Positions 52,761 through 60,111 are shown, counted from the first letter of the stretch. The stretch: 64,000 bases of DNA from Gemmiger formicilis (GCF_024462815.1 NZ_JANGCG010000012.1:1-64000); one strand, 5' to 3'. Program-made: numbers and translations. The notes: a model not told the origin generated them from the letters alone.

Positions 52761-53351
52761 CCTTCCCTTCCCGACAAAACTCGCTTTCCAAAATAAGAAA
52801 TCCTTTCAAAACCAGCCCATATTCAGCATACGTTTTGTATTTTATTTCTTATAATATCCAATATGTATTTTGTAATGTTCTGAAAGAAAGTCGGTTTTCC
52901 TACAGCATTGTTTTTTCTCCGTCTGTAATATATTCCCGTATTATCGTATAATATTTATATCTTTTCTTATTCTTTTTGCCAAAGAAAAAAAGTCTGTTAT
53001 CGCTTATTTAAAAAATCCTGTCAGTTTGCCTTCAAACCCCATCAATACTCCCCTTTTCTTTTCCTTCCACCATACAAACCGACTTTCTTTCATTAAAATT
53101 CATTTTCCTCGCCACTATAAGCCGACTTTTTTCATCTATTGCGAAAGAAAACGGTATTTGCTTCTCCCCTGCCCGGCCCTGCCGCAGCATAGTAAAACCG
53201 ACTTTTTTTCAGCTATAAACAGACTTTTATTCCCACCAAGAAAACTGAAAAAATGTCGGTTTTGTTATGAGAAAAAGTCGGTTCCGGAATGAAAATAGGT
53301 TTGCTTTGCAATGAAAGAAAGTCGGTTTTGGCAAGAAAAAAAGTTGGTTTC
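52727..53351. other. Putative iteron-type replication origin
   Basis: The repeat unit is close to ATGAAAAAAAGTCGGTTTT. Plus-orientation copies: about 52742-52760, 52882-52897, 53246-53263, 53267-53285, 53311-53330 and 53332-53351. Inverted copies: 52727-52745, 53077-53093, 53121-53135 and 53194-53212. Weaker ones lie at 52981-52999 and 53217-53233. Immediately downstream is a Rep_3/RepB-type initiator gene, so these are its probable binding sites. Three further copies are inside rep. Confidence 0.82.
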
Positions 53352-53425
53352 TTCTATATATAAATAAAAATATAAATTATAAGAGAATAAGTAAGTAAAG
53401 AAGAAAACATAAAAATGAAAAATAG

Positions 53426-53454
53426 TTGACAAAGCCATAGCTTCCCTTTATTAT
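53426..53454 (+). promoter_or_regulatory. Promoter of the rep gene
   Basis: TTGACA (53426-53431) and TATTAT (53449-53454) with a 17-base spacer, directly after the iteron array; the ATG lies at 53542. Between them is a GAGGAAAGGA site and a CCCGAG...CTTCGGG hairpin that could modulate translation. Confidence 0.72.
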
Positions 53455-53541
53455 ACTTATATGTGGTAGTGTGCAGATTTGTGCGCAAAGTGCTGAGGAA
53501 AGGACAACCCGAGTGGAAACTGCTTCGGGCCGTGACCATTT

Positions 53542-55083
53542 ATGAAAGAAAACGACGCAGCAAAAAACAATGACAACAAGGAGGTCGAGGTTGTAACCGG
53601 CGAAGTCCTCGACCATACGCTGGCAGTTGACCCGGCAAGCAGCAAAAGTCTTTCCTTTGGCTCTTTTGTTACGAAATCTAACGATTTGATTCAAAAGACC
53701 AAGTATTCCCTTCCCCGCACCGAACAAAAAATCCTGTTTATGCTGCTGTCCAAAATTGACCAGAAAAAGGATAAGGATCCGTCAAAAACATACACGCTGA
53801 CATTCTCGGAGTTTTCCAAGCTGACAGGCGTCAACGCGATGGACCCAGGCTACATCAACTATTTGAAGGACACTGTGCAAAGTCTGGAACGCCGCGACTT
53901 CTGGGTAGTTCTGCCGGATGGGCGGTACAAAAGTATGTCCTGGCTGGACCGCGGCACGGTGGTGGACACCCGCGATAAAACCATCAGCATCCGATTCAAC
54001 CGGGATTTGTGGCCGCAGGTGGCCCAGCTGACCAGCAACTACACGTCCTATTCCATCGAGTATCTGCTGATGATGAAGTCAACGTACAGTATGCGTGTGT
54101 ACGAAATCATCCTTTCCTATGACAACGGAAGCCGCAACTACGGCTATAACAACGGCCTTGTTTTTGAGCCGGTGACGGAAGAAATCCTGAAAAAGTTCCC
54201 CGATATGCGCAGTGAGCTGAAGGGTTACAAATATAAGCGCTTTAAATGTGATGAGCTGCGCAGCCTGCTTTCTGTTCCCACGCCGGAGGAGCGCGGCCGC
54301 GGCAAAAAGAAAAACAGTGATGAACCGGCAAAATATAGCCGCGAGAAAACGCTGGATGAGAAATACCCCACCTACTACGATTTTGATAAACACGTTTTAA
54401 AGCCGGCGAAAAAAGAAATCAACGAGATGACCGACCTGTGGGTGGAGTACATTCCGGTTCGCATCAAGGGCACGCGCAAATATGAATACCTCTATTTCTT
54501 CATCAAATACAAATCGAAGGATGAGATGAAAAAAGTGCGGGCGTTCCACGATTCCAACGCGGGCCCGGATGGAGAGGTTGCAAAAAAGCCAAGGAAAACA
54601 AAAAGAAAAAATGTCGGTTTTACGGCCGGAGAGAACGTATCTACGCCGCTTCCCGACGAAATCCTGACGATGTCCTATGTGATGGCGCGGCATGAGCTGG
54701 AAAGCCGCATCCAATATTTTTCTTATGAAAAAAAGTTGGTTTCCGATGAAAAAAACATCCTTGCGGATATTCTTACCTACACATCCAAGCTGCTGACAAA
54801 CCAGAAAAAGGCAGCTCAGGCGGAAGAATCGCTCGAGGCGCTGAACCGGATTATCAAAAATAACGGCGACCTCAAGCTCTGGGTGCTGGGTATGGAAGAA
54901 AAATTCAAGGATATGCTGCAAAAAGCGACTGAAAAAAAGTCGGCTCAGTATTACCGCGTGGTGGTTTACAACGAACTGATTGACAACTCGGCCGCTACCG
55001 TGATGGCCGGGCAGCGAAAAGCCGAACAGCTGGACGGCAAGAGCGCGATGCGGGTGGATATGTCCGTATTTGACGATGAGTAA
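53542..55083 (+). CDS. Replication initiator protein, Rep_3/RepB family
   Basis: This 513-residue protein carries the Rep_3 (initiator RepB) pattern of two winged-helix domains. The first (about 45-160) begins FVTKSNDLIQKTKYSLPRTEQKILFMLLSKI; the second (about 165-330) contains the marker SMRVYEIILSY near residue 182. A long C-terminal region (about 345-513) with basic and helical character is not recognised. The role is to bind iterons and open the origin. Three iteron copies lie in the 3' half of this gene and encode segments such as KRKNVGF, YEKKLVS and TEKKSAQY. The ribosome binding site before the ATG is weak. Codon use is more AT-rich than the cobalamin genes. Confidence 0.9.
   Translation: MKENDAAKNNDNKEVEVVTGEVLDHTLAVDPASSKSLSFGSFVTKSNDLIQKTKYSLPRTEQKILFMLLSKIDQKKDKDPSKTYTLTFSEFSKLTGVNAMDPGYINYLKDTVQSLERRDFWVVLPDGRYKSMSWLDRGTVVDTRDKTISIRFNRDLWPQVAQLTSNYTSYSIEYLLMMKSTYSMRVYEIILSYDNGSRNYGYNNGLVFEPVTEEILKKFPDMRSELKGYKYKRFKCDELRSLLSVPTPEERGRGKKKNSDEPAKYSREKTLDEKYPTYYDFDKHVLKPAKKEINEMTDLWVEYIPVRIKGTRKYEYLYFFIKYKSKDEMKKVRAFHDSNAGPDGEVAKKPRKTKRKNVGFTAGENVSTPLPDEILTMSYVMARHELESRIQYFSYEKKLVSDEKNILADILTYTSKLLTNQKKAAQAEESLEALNRIIKNNGDLKLWVLGMEEKFKDMLQKATEKKSAQYYRVVVYNELIDNSAATVMAGQRKAEQLDGKSAMRVDMSVFDDE
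54603..54621. repeat. Iteron copy inside rep (1)
   Basis: AAGAAAAAATGTCGGTTTT, matching the upstream unit at 53246-53263 (GAAAAAATGTCGGTTTT). Confidence 0.7.
54724..54743. repeat. Iteron copy inside rep (2)
   Basis: TATGAAAAAAAGTTGGTTTC, matching the upstream GTTGG-type units at 52742 and 53332. Confidence 0.75.
54929..54945. repeat. Iteron copy inside rep (3)
   Basis: CTGAAAAAAAGTCGGCT, matching the GTCGG-type consensus. Confidence 0.7.
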
Positions 55084-55095
55084 ACACAGCGGAAC

Positions 55096-55116
55096 GGCAA
55101 CGATGAATGAACGCCA
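55096..55116 (+). repeat. Partition-region direct repeat, copy 1
   Basis: GGCAACGATGAATGAACGCCA, the first of three near-identical units around the parA promoter. It lies directly after the rep stop codon. Confidence 0.75.
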
Positions 55117-55122
55117 GTAAGG

Positions 55123-55167
55123 GCGGCACAGAAAACGGAATTTCCTGTTTTCTGTGCCGCTTGTTTT
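55123..55167 (+). terminator. Rho-independent terminator after rep
   Basis: The stem GCGGCACAGAAAAC / GTTTTCTGTGCCGC is followed by TTGTTTTA. Confidence 0.88.
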
Positions 55168-55178
55168 ATATAAAAAGT

Positions 55179-55199
55179 GGCAACGATGAATGAACGACA
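55179..55199 (+). repeat. Partition-region direct repeat, copy 2
   Basis: GGCAACGATGAATGAACGACA, 83 bases after copy 1 and just upstream of the parA -35 box. Confidence 0.75.
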
Positions 55200-55216
55200 A
55201 AATTGTGCTGCTTTTA

Positions 55217-55245
55217 TTGACAGTATACAAAAGGAAAGGTATAAT
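55217..55245 (+). promoter_or_regulatory. Strong promoter of the parAB operon
   Basis: TTGACA (55217-55222) and TATAAT (55240-55245), both perfect consensus, with 17-base spacing. It is bracketed by repeat copies 2 and 3, so a protein bound there could repress it. Confidence 0.9.
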
Positions 55246-55282
55246 AGAAGCAACAAAACAACATCGGAGACGTGACAAAAAC

Positions 55283-55303
55283 GGCAACGATGAATGAACG
55301 ACA
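55283..55303 (+). repeat. Partition-region direct repeat, copy 3
   Basis: GGCAACGATGAATGAACGACA, 104 bases after copy 2, in the parA leader. It includes ATGs at 55290 and 55294 that precede the preferred parA start. Confidence 0.75.
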
Positions 55304-55332
55304 GTGACACGGCACGGAAAGGCTGGGTACAT

Positions 55333-56223
55333 ATGGCATATTGCATTACGGTTTGTATGCAGAAAGGCGGCGTCGGCAAAACCACGCTGACCATTAACCT
55401 TGCTGCCTGTATGGCAAAGCAAGGCAAAAAGGTTCTTGTGGTGGATACTGACCAGCAGGGCGATTTGACAAGCACGGCCACGGAATATTCTGTTTCCACC
55501 GGCCATTTCGCCAAAAAAGGCGTGTATGATATGATTCACGCGCATGATATTGCGGTTGCGGCCAACTATGTCTCCCACACGCAGTATGAAAACATTGATA
55601 TTATCCCGGCAAACGCCAACACGCCGCTGGTCCCCGGACTGATTGAAATGTCGGCAACGGCCTCCAACGGGACCATCAACAAGTATGAGATGCTGGCGCT
55701 CTGTCTGTGCGAGATTGCCGACAACTACGATGTGATTCTGATTGACACTCCGCCGAACCAGGGGCTGCTTGTGCAGAACGCGCTGTATGCAAGCGATGCC
55801 GTGCTGATTCCGATTCACAGCACCTACTACAGCCTGCAGGGTCTGGGCGAAATGCTGCGCCTTTTCTTTGAGCTGGAAAAGACGGCGGATACCGAAATCA
55901 ACGTGCTGGGCGTTGTGCTTAGCATGGTAAAAAGCCGTGTAGCCATGAACGATTGGCTGCAGGATAACCTTGACGAAAAAATGCGCGACAACGAGCTTTA
56001 CAAGCATTTTGGCATTGATGAAACAAAGTTCTTCAAGAGCACCATCAGCAACAATCAGGCGATTGTGGAAGGCGAGATTATGGGCCCGGCCATCTTTAAT
56101 GTATCGGATAAACGCAAGTCAACGGGCGGCAAGAAGAAAAGAGAAACCGGAGTTTACAAGGCAGCGAGCGAGTATATGAGCCTGTGTGATGAAATTCTGG
56201 CAAAAATCGGCGAGGAGGACTGA
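55333..56223 (+). CDS. parA: ParA-family partition ATPase
   Basis: This 296-residue ATPase has the deviant Walker A QKGGVGKTT near residues 9-17, the A' motif VLVVDTDQQGDLTS near 36-49 and the Walker B VILIDTPPN near 135-143. It drives segregation of the replicon together with ParB and a centromere. The open frame extends to an ATG at 55294 inside a repeat copy; the ATG at 55333 gives the usual MAYCITVCMQKGG start, so it is preferred, though the longer form is possible. parB follows after 5 bases. Confidence 0.92.
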   Translation: MAYCITVCMQKGGVGKTTLTINLAACMAKQGKKVLVVDTDQQGDLTSTATEYSVSTGHFAKKGVYDMIHAHDIAVAANYVSHTQYENIDIIPANANTPLVPGLIEMSATASNGTINKYEMLALCLCEIADNYDVILIDTPPNQGLLVQNALYASDAVLIPIHSTYYSLQGLGEMLRLFFELEKTADTEINVLGVVLSMVKSRVAMNDWLQDNLDEKMRDNELYKHFGIDETKFFKSTISNNQAIVEGEIMGPAIFNVSDKRKSTGGKKKRETGVYKAASEYMSLCDEILAKIGEED

Positions 56224-56228
56224 ACGTC

Positions 56229-57356
56229 ATGGGCAGACTGGACAAGCTGAAGAAGAAATCGGCGGCGCGCACAGAGGCAATGGACGAGGCGCAGAATCGC
56301 ATTACCGCGCAGAGCATCGTAAAGAAAGTGAACGATGTGGAGCCGGAGCGTCTGGATCTGGCTATGATTGTGACCAACCCAGACAATGAGCTCTACCGCA
56401 CCGAGGATACCGAGGAGGAGGTCAAAAAGCTGGCGGATAACATCCGTATGGTCGGCCTTCTGCACAATCTGGTGGTCTGCAAATGCGAAAGCGGTGAAAA
56501 CAAGGGCAAATATGAGCTGCTTTCCGGCGAAAGACGCTACAAGGCGTTGAGCTATCTGGTGCAGGAGCACTCCACCGATGAGAATGCGCCGGATTGGAAC
56601 CGGCCCTACTGCATCAAACTCGAGGGCTTGAGCGAGGTGGAAAAAGTTGTCTATCTGGACACCGCAAACCTGATGGTGCGCGGCGGCTTCGGCAACGAAA
56701 AAATTGCGAGAAAGGCAACCGTCCGTTTTGTTGAAAACCTGCAGAAGCCACCTTTTAATATGACGGAACAGGAAGCCAAAAAACAGCTGAAAGAGCTGAG
56801 CCCGATGAAGCCCAGAACGATTGACAAGGGCTTATCCATTGAAAAAAATCTGGTGCCGGAGCTGAAGGCGTTGCTGGATGATGGCATCATTACCCGCACG
56901 GCGGCGGAAAGCTATGTGAACCTTACGAACGCCGAGCAGAAATCGGCTGCGGAAACTTTTGCACTGGCGGAAACGATTGAGCCGCAGTCCCGGCGCGAAA
57001 AGGCCAAAAAGCAGCTTGCAGAAGGCCTGCGCGATGTGCTGGACAGCAATGACCTGACCCAGAGAACCGACATTCTTTCAGCAACAAAAAAACTGGTGGA
57101 GGAGCTCTGCGAAAAGCCGACCAACGCCCAGAAGAAAGAAAAAACCAGCTATGGCCGAGACAGTGTTGTGATTGGCGAGCAGGTTCCGGCTGTCACCAAA
57201 AAGCTGCGGCGGCTGGAAAAGGCACTGAACGCGGATGGCGGGCTCAGCATTATTACCGCCCGCAGCGTTGAGGAACGGCAGGCGTATATCCAGAATCTGG
57301 ATGAGCTGATTGCGTTGGCCGATACCATCCGCCAGAACATCCAGAGTACGATGTGA
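56229..57356 (+). CDS. parB: ParB-family partition protein
   Basis: This 375-residue protein has the ParB/Sulfiredoxin N-terminal domain (about 40-130), with LADNIRMVGLLHNLVV and the CTP-binding LLSGERRYKALSYL near residues 98-111. A helix-turn-helix region (about 155-215) and a C-terminal helical dimerisation region follow. It should bind the partition site; the nearest candidates are the GGCAACGATG repeats. The start follows GGAGGACTGAACGTC. The last bases overlap a small third gene. Confidence 0.9.
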   Translation: MGRLDKLKKKSAARTEAMDEAQNRITAQSIVKKVNDVEPERLDLAMIVTNPDNELYRTEDTEEEVKKLADNIRMVGLLHNLVVCKCESGENKGKYELLSGERRYKALSYLVQEHSTDENAPDWNRPYCIKLEGLSEVEKVVYLDTANLMVRGGFGNEKIARKATVRFVENLQKPPFNMTEQEAKKQLKELSPMKPRTIDKGLSIEKNLVPELKALLDDGIITRTAAESYVNLTNAEQKSAAETFALAETIEPQSRREKAKKQLAEGLRDVLDSNDLTQRTDILSATKKLVEELCEKPTNAQKKEKTSYGRDSVVIGEQVPAVTKKLRRLEKALNADGGLSIITARSVEERQAYIQNLDELIALADTIRQNIQSTM

Positions 57357-57763
57357 GTATGGCAAGGGAAAAAATAGTCATTCGCCTGCTGCCGGAGCTG
57401 TACGAGGTTCTGGAGCGTTACGCGGCATGGTCGGACAAAAAGGTGGCCGCGCTGATTTCCGAAATTCTGCACGAACAGTGTGAGGCTGCGCGCAGGGCAG
57501 GGGAGAGTGCAGACTGCAGGCGGTACGCCCTGAACCGCCTTGGGGTGGAGATGATTCCCACAAACCGCAACAAGGCCAAAAGCAGCACCGGGCAGATTTC
57601 GGTGCGGCTCAGCAGGGAGGACATAGAAACGCTGAACAGCATCACCCGGAACAACCCGGAAGGTTTACGAATTGTTAATGGCAAGGTAACTTATACATAT
57701 CGTAAAATAATTCCTGGGATGCTGCTCAATAATGAGATATTCAGCGGGCTGTTTCACACGTAA
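57353..57763 (+). CDS. Small protein at the end of the parAB operon, unknown function
   Basis: This 136-residue protein starts at a GTG overlapping the parB stop (an ATG six bases later is equally possible). The N-terminal part (VIRLLPELYEVLERYAAWSDKKVAALISEIL) looks like a ribbon-helix-helix DNA-binding module: a short strand and two helices. The middle (GQISVRLSREDIETLNSITRN) may be a second such unit. It could be an auxiliary partition or copy-control regulator. No family recognised with certainty. Confidence 0.6.
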   Translation: MSMAREKIVIRLLPELYEVLERYAAWSDKKVAALISEILHEQCEAARRAGESADCRRYALNRLGVEMIPTNRNKAKSSTGQISVRLSREDIETLNSITRNNPEGLRIVNGKVTYTYRKIIPGMLLNNEIFSGLFHT

Positions 57764-57776
57764 ATATTGATGCTAC

Positions 57777-57812
57777 TATCGGGTCGATGCTTGGCATTGG
57801 CCCGATGATTTT
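57777..57812 (+). terminator. Terminator of the parAB operon
   Basis: ATCGGG / CCCGAT stem (57778-57783 with 57801-57806) followed by GATTTTTG, 14 bases after the last gene. Confidence 0.7.
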
Positions 57813-57844
57813 TGTACAGGAGGGGGGAAGGGAAGTGTTCCTGG

Positions 57845-58084
57845 TGGAGTAGAGCCCGCCCCCTACCACACGATTTCAGGCAGGCCGGTAGGGAGGGGTC
57901 TTGACCCCTCCGCTGGTTTGTGGCAAACGGCATTTGCGGGTCACTTGCGGGGCGTCGGGGGACGCCGCCCCCTACAAATAAACCGGAAACAGCATACTGC
58001 CGCAAACATCAGCGGGGTGGGGTCACCCCGCCCTACGCACAACCGATTAACGGATGCTCTGTAGGGGCCGGGCACGCCCGGCCC
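57845..58084. repeat. Cluster of five GC-rich palindromic repeats
   Basis: Units at 57845-57866 (...GCCCCCTAC), 57888-57911 (GTAGGGAGGGGTC...GACCCCTCC), 57949-57975 (GGGGCGTC...GACGCCGCCCCCTAC), 58012-58036 (GCGGGGTGGGGTCACCCCGCCCTAC) and 58061-58084 (GTAGGGGCCGGGCACGCCCGGCCC). All share a GTAGGG or CCCTAC end and a self-complementary core. No gene lies among them. Confidence 0.7.
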
Positions 58085-58172
58085 GGTCGTTTTCCATAAG
58101 AGGGCATTACCGGGCAGAGCAACCAATAGTTACCAATAGACGGTTGCTTGCGGGAAGATTCCCCCTCATCCG

Positions 58173-58304
58173 GCCCTGCAATGCACCTTCTCCTCGGACC
58201 GGAAGAAGTGTATGGAAGCGGGCATGGCCGGTTACATTGCCAAGCCTATCAGTCTGGATGAAATCACCACAACCCTGCGGAAGGAAACCCCGGCAGGCAG
58301 ATAA
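58173..58304 (+). pseudogene. Remnant of a response-regulator receiver domain
   Basis: In one frame the sequence reads SSDRKKCMEAGMAGYIAKPI and SLDEITTTLRK before a TAA at 58302. That is the last third of a CheY-like receiver (the K-P pair and the preceding AGM-GYIAKP loop are clear), of the type ending hybrid sensor kinases. Upstream, the expected ALTANAF segment is corrupted by small deletions, and nothing further of the gene remains. A hairpin terminator follows. Confidence 0.7.
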
Positions 58305-58309
58305 AGCAT

Positions 58310-58362
58310 ACGCCCCGCAGGCTGCGTGTAACAGGCAGCTCTGCGGGGCGTGGTGGTTTTTA
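58310..58362 (+). terminator. Terminator left from the lost response-regulator gene
   Basis: CGCCCCGCAGGCTGC / GCAGCTCTGCGGGGCG stem with GTGTAACAG loop, followed by TGGTGGTTTTT, six bases after the remnant's stop. Confidence 0.65.
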
Positions 58363-58372
58363 AGGGCGTATC

Positions 58373-58398
58373 GGGGCGTTGAGGACGCCGCCCCCTAC
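58373..58398. repeat. GGGGCGTTGAGGACGCCGCCCCCTAC palindrome
   Basis: Another member of the GTAGGGG palindrome set, close to the unit at 57949-57975. Confidence 0.55.
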
Positions 58399-58420
58399 AA
58401 AGGAAAGCCGTAAGCGTCGC

Positions 58421-58753
58421 TCACTCATTCATGCTTTTATAGTTCTCGCCCCAGCTCCACATGGCGTCAAGGATAGGCTTCAGGCTGCGGCCAAGGTCGG
58501 TCAGGGAATACTCCACCCGGGGCGGTACCTCGGCGTATACCTCGCGGTGCACAAGGCCGTTTGCCTCCATTGCACGGAGCTGGACGGTCAGCACCTTCTG
58601 GGAGACATTGCCCACGCACTTTTTCAGCTCGCCAAAGCGCTTGGTGCCGGTCATCAGGTCGCGCAGAATCAGCACCTTCCATTTATCGCCAATCAGGGTC
58701 AGGGTAGTTTCTACCGGGCAGGCGGGCAGCTCTTTTTTTTTCACTTCATCCAT
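58421..58753 (-). CDS. HxlR-family transcriptional regulator
   Basis: This 110-residue winged-helix protein shows the HxlR marks: CPVETTLTLIGDKWKVLILRDLMTGTKRFGELKK near residues 12-45 with the conserved Cys12, then VSQKVLTVQLRAMEANGLVHREVYAEVPPRVEYSLTDLG. Such regulators often sense electrophiles, quinones or oxidants through that Cys. The ATG at 58753 has GGAGG at the right distance; a longer frame to 58840 is not needed. Divergent from a PPOX-fold gene it probably controls. Confidence 0.9.
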   Translation of the reverse strand: MDEVKKKELPACPVETTLTLIGDKWKVLILRDLMTGTKRFGELKKCVGNVSQKVLTVQLRAMEANGLVHREVYAEVPPRVEYSLTDLGRSLKPILDAMWSWGENYKSMNE

Positions 58754-58816
58754 AGCAACAACCTCCAAAATTTTATTAAAGGCCCGAAGGGGCGGAAAAT
58801 GCAGCCGCGGCGCATT

Positions 58817-58858
58817 GGTTCCCTTGCGGTAACGGTGCAATAGTTCCCATTTGGTAAC
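58817..58858. promoter_or_regulatory. Candidate HxlR operator, two direct copies
   Basis: GGTTCCC-N4-GGTAAC at 58817-58833 and AGTTCCC-N4-GGTAAC at 58842-58858, each an imperfect palindrome, 25 bases apart. They lie in the gap between the divergent HxlR and PPOX genes; the PPOX gene's TATAAT is at 58907-58912. Confidence 0.55.
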
Positions 58859-58969
58859 TACAGCACAATATAGTGCCTACTTCACAAATGGGCTGTACAG
58901 TGATAGTATAATGCCAACGAAAGAAAAACGCAAGATTTCGCAGAAAAAACCATTTTGGAGGTACCTATC

Positions 58970-59365
58970 ATGAACAAAGTTGTTGAATTTCTGAACGCAA
59001 ACCCTGTGCAGTATCTGGCAACCGTCGGCCGCGACGGCAAGGCAAAGTGCCGCCCCTTTATGTTCGCCGGCGAGATGGACGGCAAGCTGTGGTTCTGCAC
59101 CAACAGCACCAAGGACGTCTACAAGGATATGCAGCAGAACCCGGAGATTGAGATTTCCGTTTCCAGCCCCGAGTATGCGTGGATTCGCCTGCATGGCAAG
59201 GCTGTGTTTGAGAACAATATGGCTGCTAAGGAGATGTGCATTGCCAACCCCATTGTGAAGGGTCAGTACGGCGAGGCCACCAACCCGATTTTTGAGGTGT
59301 TCTATCTGGAAAACGCCCACGGTCTGATTGCCGACTTCTCCGGCAACCCTCCCTACGAGTTCTGA
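58970..59365 (+). CDS. Pyridoxamine 5'-phosphate oxidase-fold flavoprotein
   Basis: This 131-residue protein has the split-barrel PPOX fold: PVQYLATVGRDGKAKCRPFMF near residues 12-32, KLWFCTNSTKDVYKDMQQNP near 40-59 and an EISVSSPEYAWIRLHGKAVF stretch near 62-81. It probably binds FMN and may act on an electrophilic or nitro compound, consistent with HxlR control. Start: TTTGGAGGTACCTATC before ATG. A similar fold with a ferredoxin tail is encoded 42 bases downstream. Confidence 0.85.
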   Translation: MNKVVEFLNANPVQYLATVGRDGKAKCRPFMFAGEMDGKLWFCTNSTKDVYKDMQQNPEIEISVSSPEYAWIRLHGKAVFENNMAAKEMCIANPIVKGQYGEATNPIFEVFYLENAHGLIADFSGNPPYEF

Positions 59366-59407
59366 TTCACAGCCAGCGATACCGCTGATTGAAAGGATGC
59401 TGCGCGT

Positions 59408-60019
59408 ATGCAAAACCAGGATTATCTGAAGTTGCTAGTGGAGCAGCTGCACTCCACCACCGTGGCCACCCTTGGCGCGGACGGGCACCCGCAGACTCGT
59501 GTGATTGATATGATGCTGTGGGATGCACAGGGCGTGTACTTCCTGACGGCGCGCGGCAAGGCGTTTTATGCGCAGCTTATGGAGCAGAAGTTCATCGCGC
59601 TCTCGGCCACGCAGGGAAAGATTGCCGTTTCCCTGCGCGGAAGGGTCAAAAATATTGGCAGCGAAAAGCTGGACGAGATTTTTGAAAAGAACACCTATAT
59701 GCAGTCGATTTACCCGGGTGACACCCGCAAGGCGTTGGAGGTGTTCTGCCTGTACGAGGCTGAGGGCGAGTATTTTGACATAAGCGACCCGGCGCACGTT
59801 GTGCGGGACAGCATCACGATAGGGGAGAAGAAGGCTGCGCTTTCCGGCTATATGGTGGGCGCTGGTTGCATCCGCTGCAGGCTGTGCTACTCGGTCTGCC
59901 CGCAGAAGTGCATAGACATCACGCAGAAGCCGGTTGTTATTGACCAGCACCATTGCCTGCACTGCGGGCGGTGCGCGGAAATCTGCCCGAAGCAGATCAT
60001 CACAAAAGCCGGTGCATGA
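59408..60019 (+). CDS. PPOX-fold protein fused to a 2[4Fe-4S] ferredoxin domain
   Basis: This 203-residue protein couples an N-terminal PPOX split barrel (about 1-140; HSTTVATLGADGHPQTRVIDM near 15-35) to a C-terminal ferredoxin. The first cluster motif is CIRCRLCYSVCPQKC near residues 155-169, the second CLHCGRCAEICP near 183-194. The layout implies electron transfer between FMN and iron-sulfur clusters within one chain. It follows the single-domain PPOX gene and is likely co-regulated by HxlR. Start: GAAAGGATGCTGCGCGT before ATG. Confidence 0.85.
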   Translation: MQNQDYLKLLVEQLHSTTVATLGADGHPQTRVIDMMLWDAQGVYFLTARGKAFYAQLMEQKFIALSATQGKIAVSLRGRVKNIGSEKLDEIFEKNTYMQSIYPGDTRKALEVFCLYEAEGEYFDISDPAHVVRDSITIGEKKAALSGYMVGAGCIRCRLCYSVCPQKCIDITQKPVVIDQHHCLHCGRCAEICPKQIITKAGA

Positions 60020-60068
60020 AAAAATCTGTTGAAGGGCGCGGTGATATGCTCCCTATATAGAACTCTTT

Positions 60069-60096
60069 TGTTGGGGCTTGTGCAACAGCCCCTTTT
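60069..60096 (+). terminator. Terminator after the PPOX-ferredoxin gene
   Basis: GGGGCT / AGCCCC stem with a TGTGCAAC loop, then CCTTTTC. Confidence 0.7.
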
Positions 60097-60111
60097 CATT
60101 GCGTCACAACC

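Larger units (their letters stand above)
52309..53541. other. 1.2-kb non-coding region: repeats, iteron origin, rep promoter
   Basis: No believable gene is seen. The first part (52440-52540) holds two GTAGGGG palindromes. A copy of the GGCAACGATG motif lies inverted at 52587-52603. From 52700 the DNA turns strongly AT-rich and carries about ten iteron-like repeats up to 53351. An AT-only stretch (53352-53425) and the rep promoter follow. The layout is that of a plasmid replication origin. Confidence 0.8.

Noticed and set aside
52727..53351. Possible CRISPR array
   Set aside because: The repeats are short, occur in both orientations and at uneven spacing, and lie directly before a Rep_3 gene, so iterons fit better.
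55294..55332. Longer N-terminus for ParA from the ATG at 55294
   Set aside because: It lies inside repeat copy 3 and adds 13 residues not expected in the family; kept only as an alternative.
58054..58413. A 119-codon open frame in the repeat cluster
   Set aside because: It runs through palindromic repeats; the real coding trace there (receiver-domain tail) is in a different frame.
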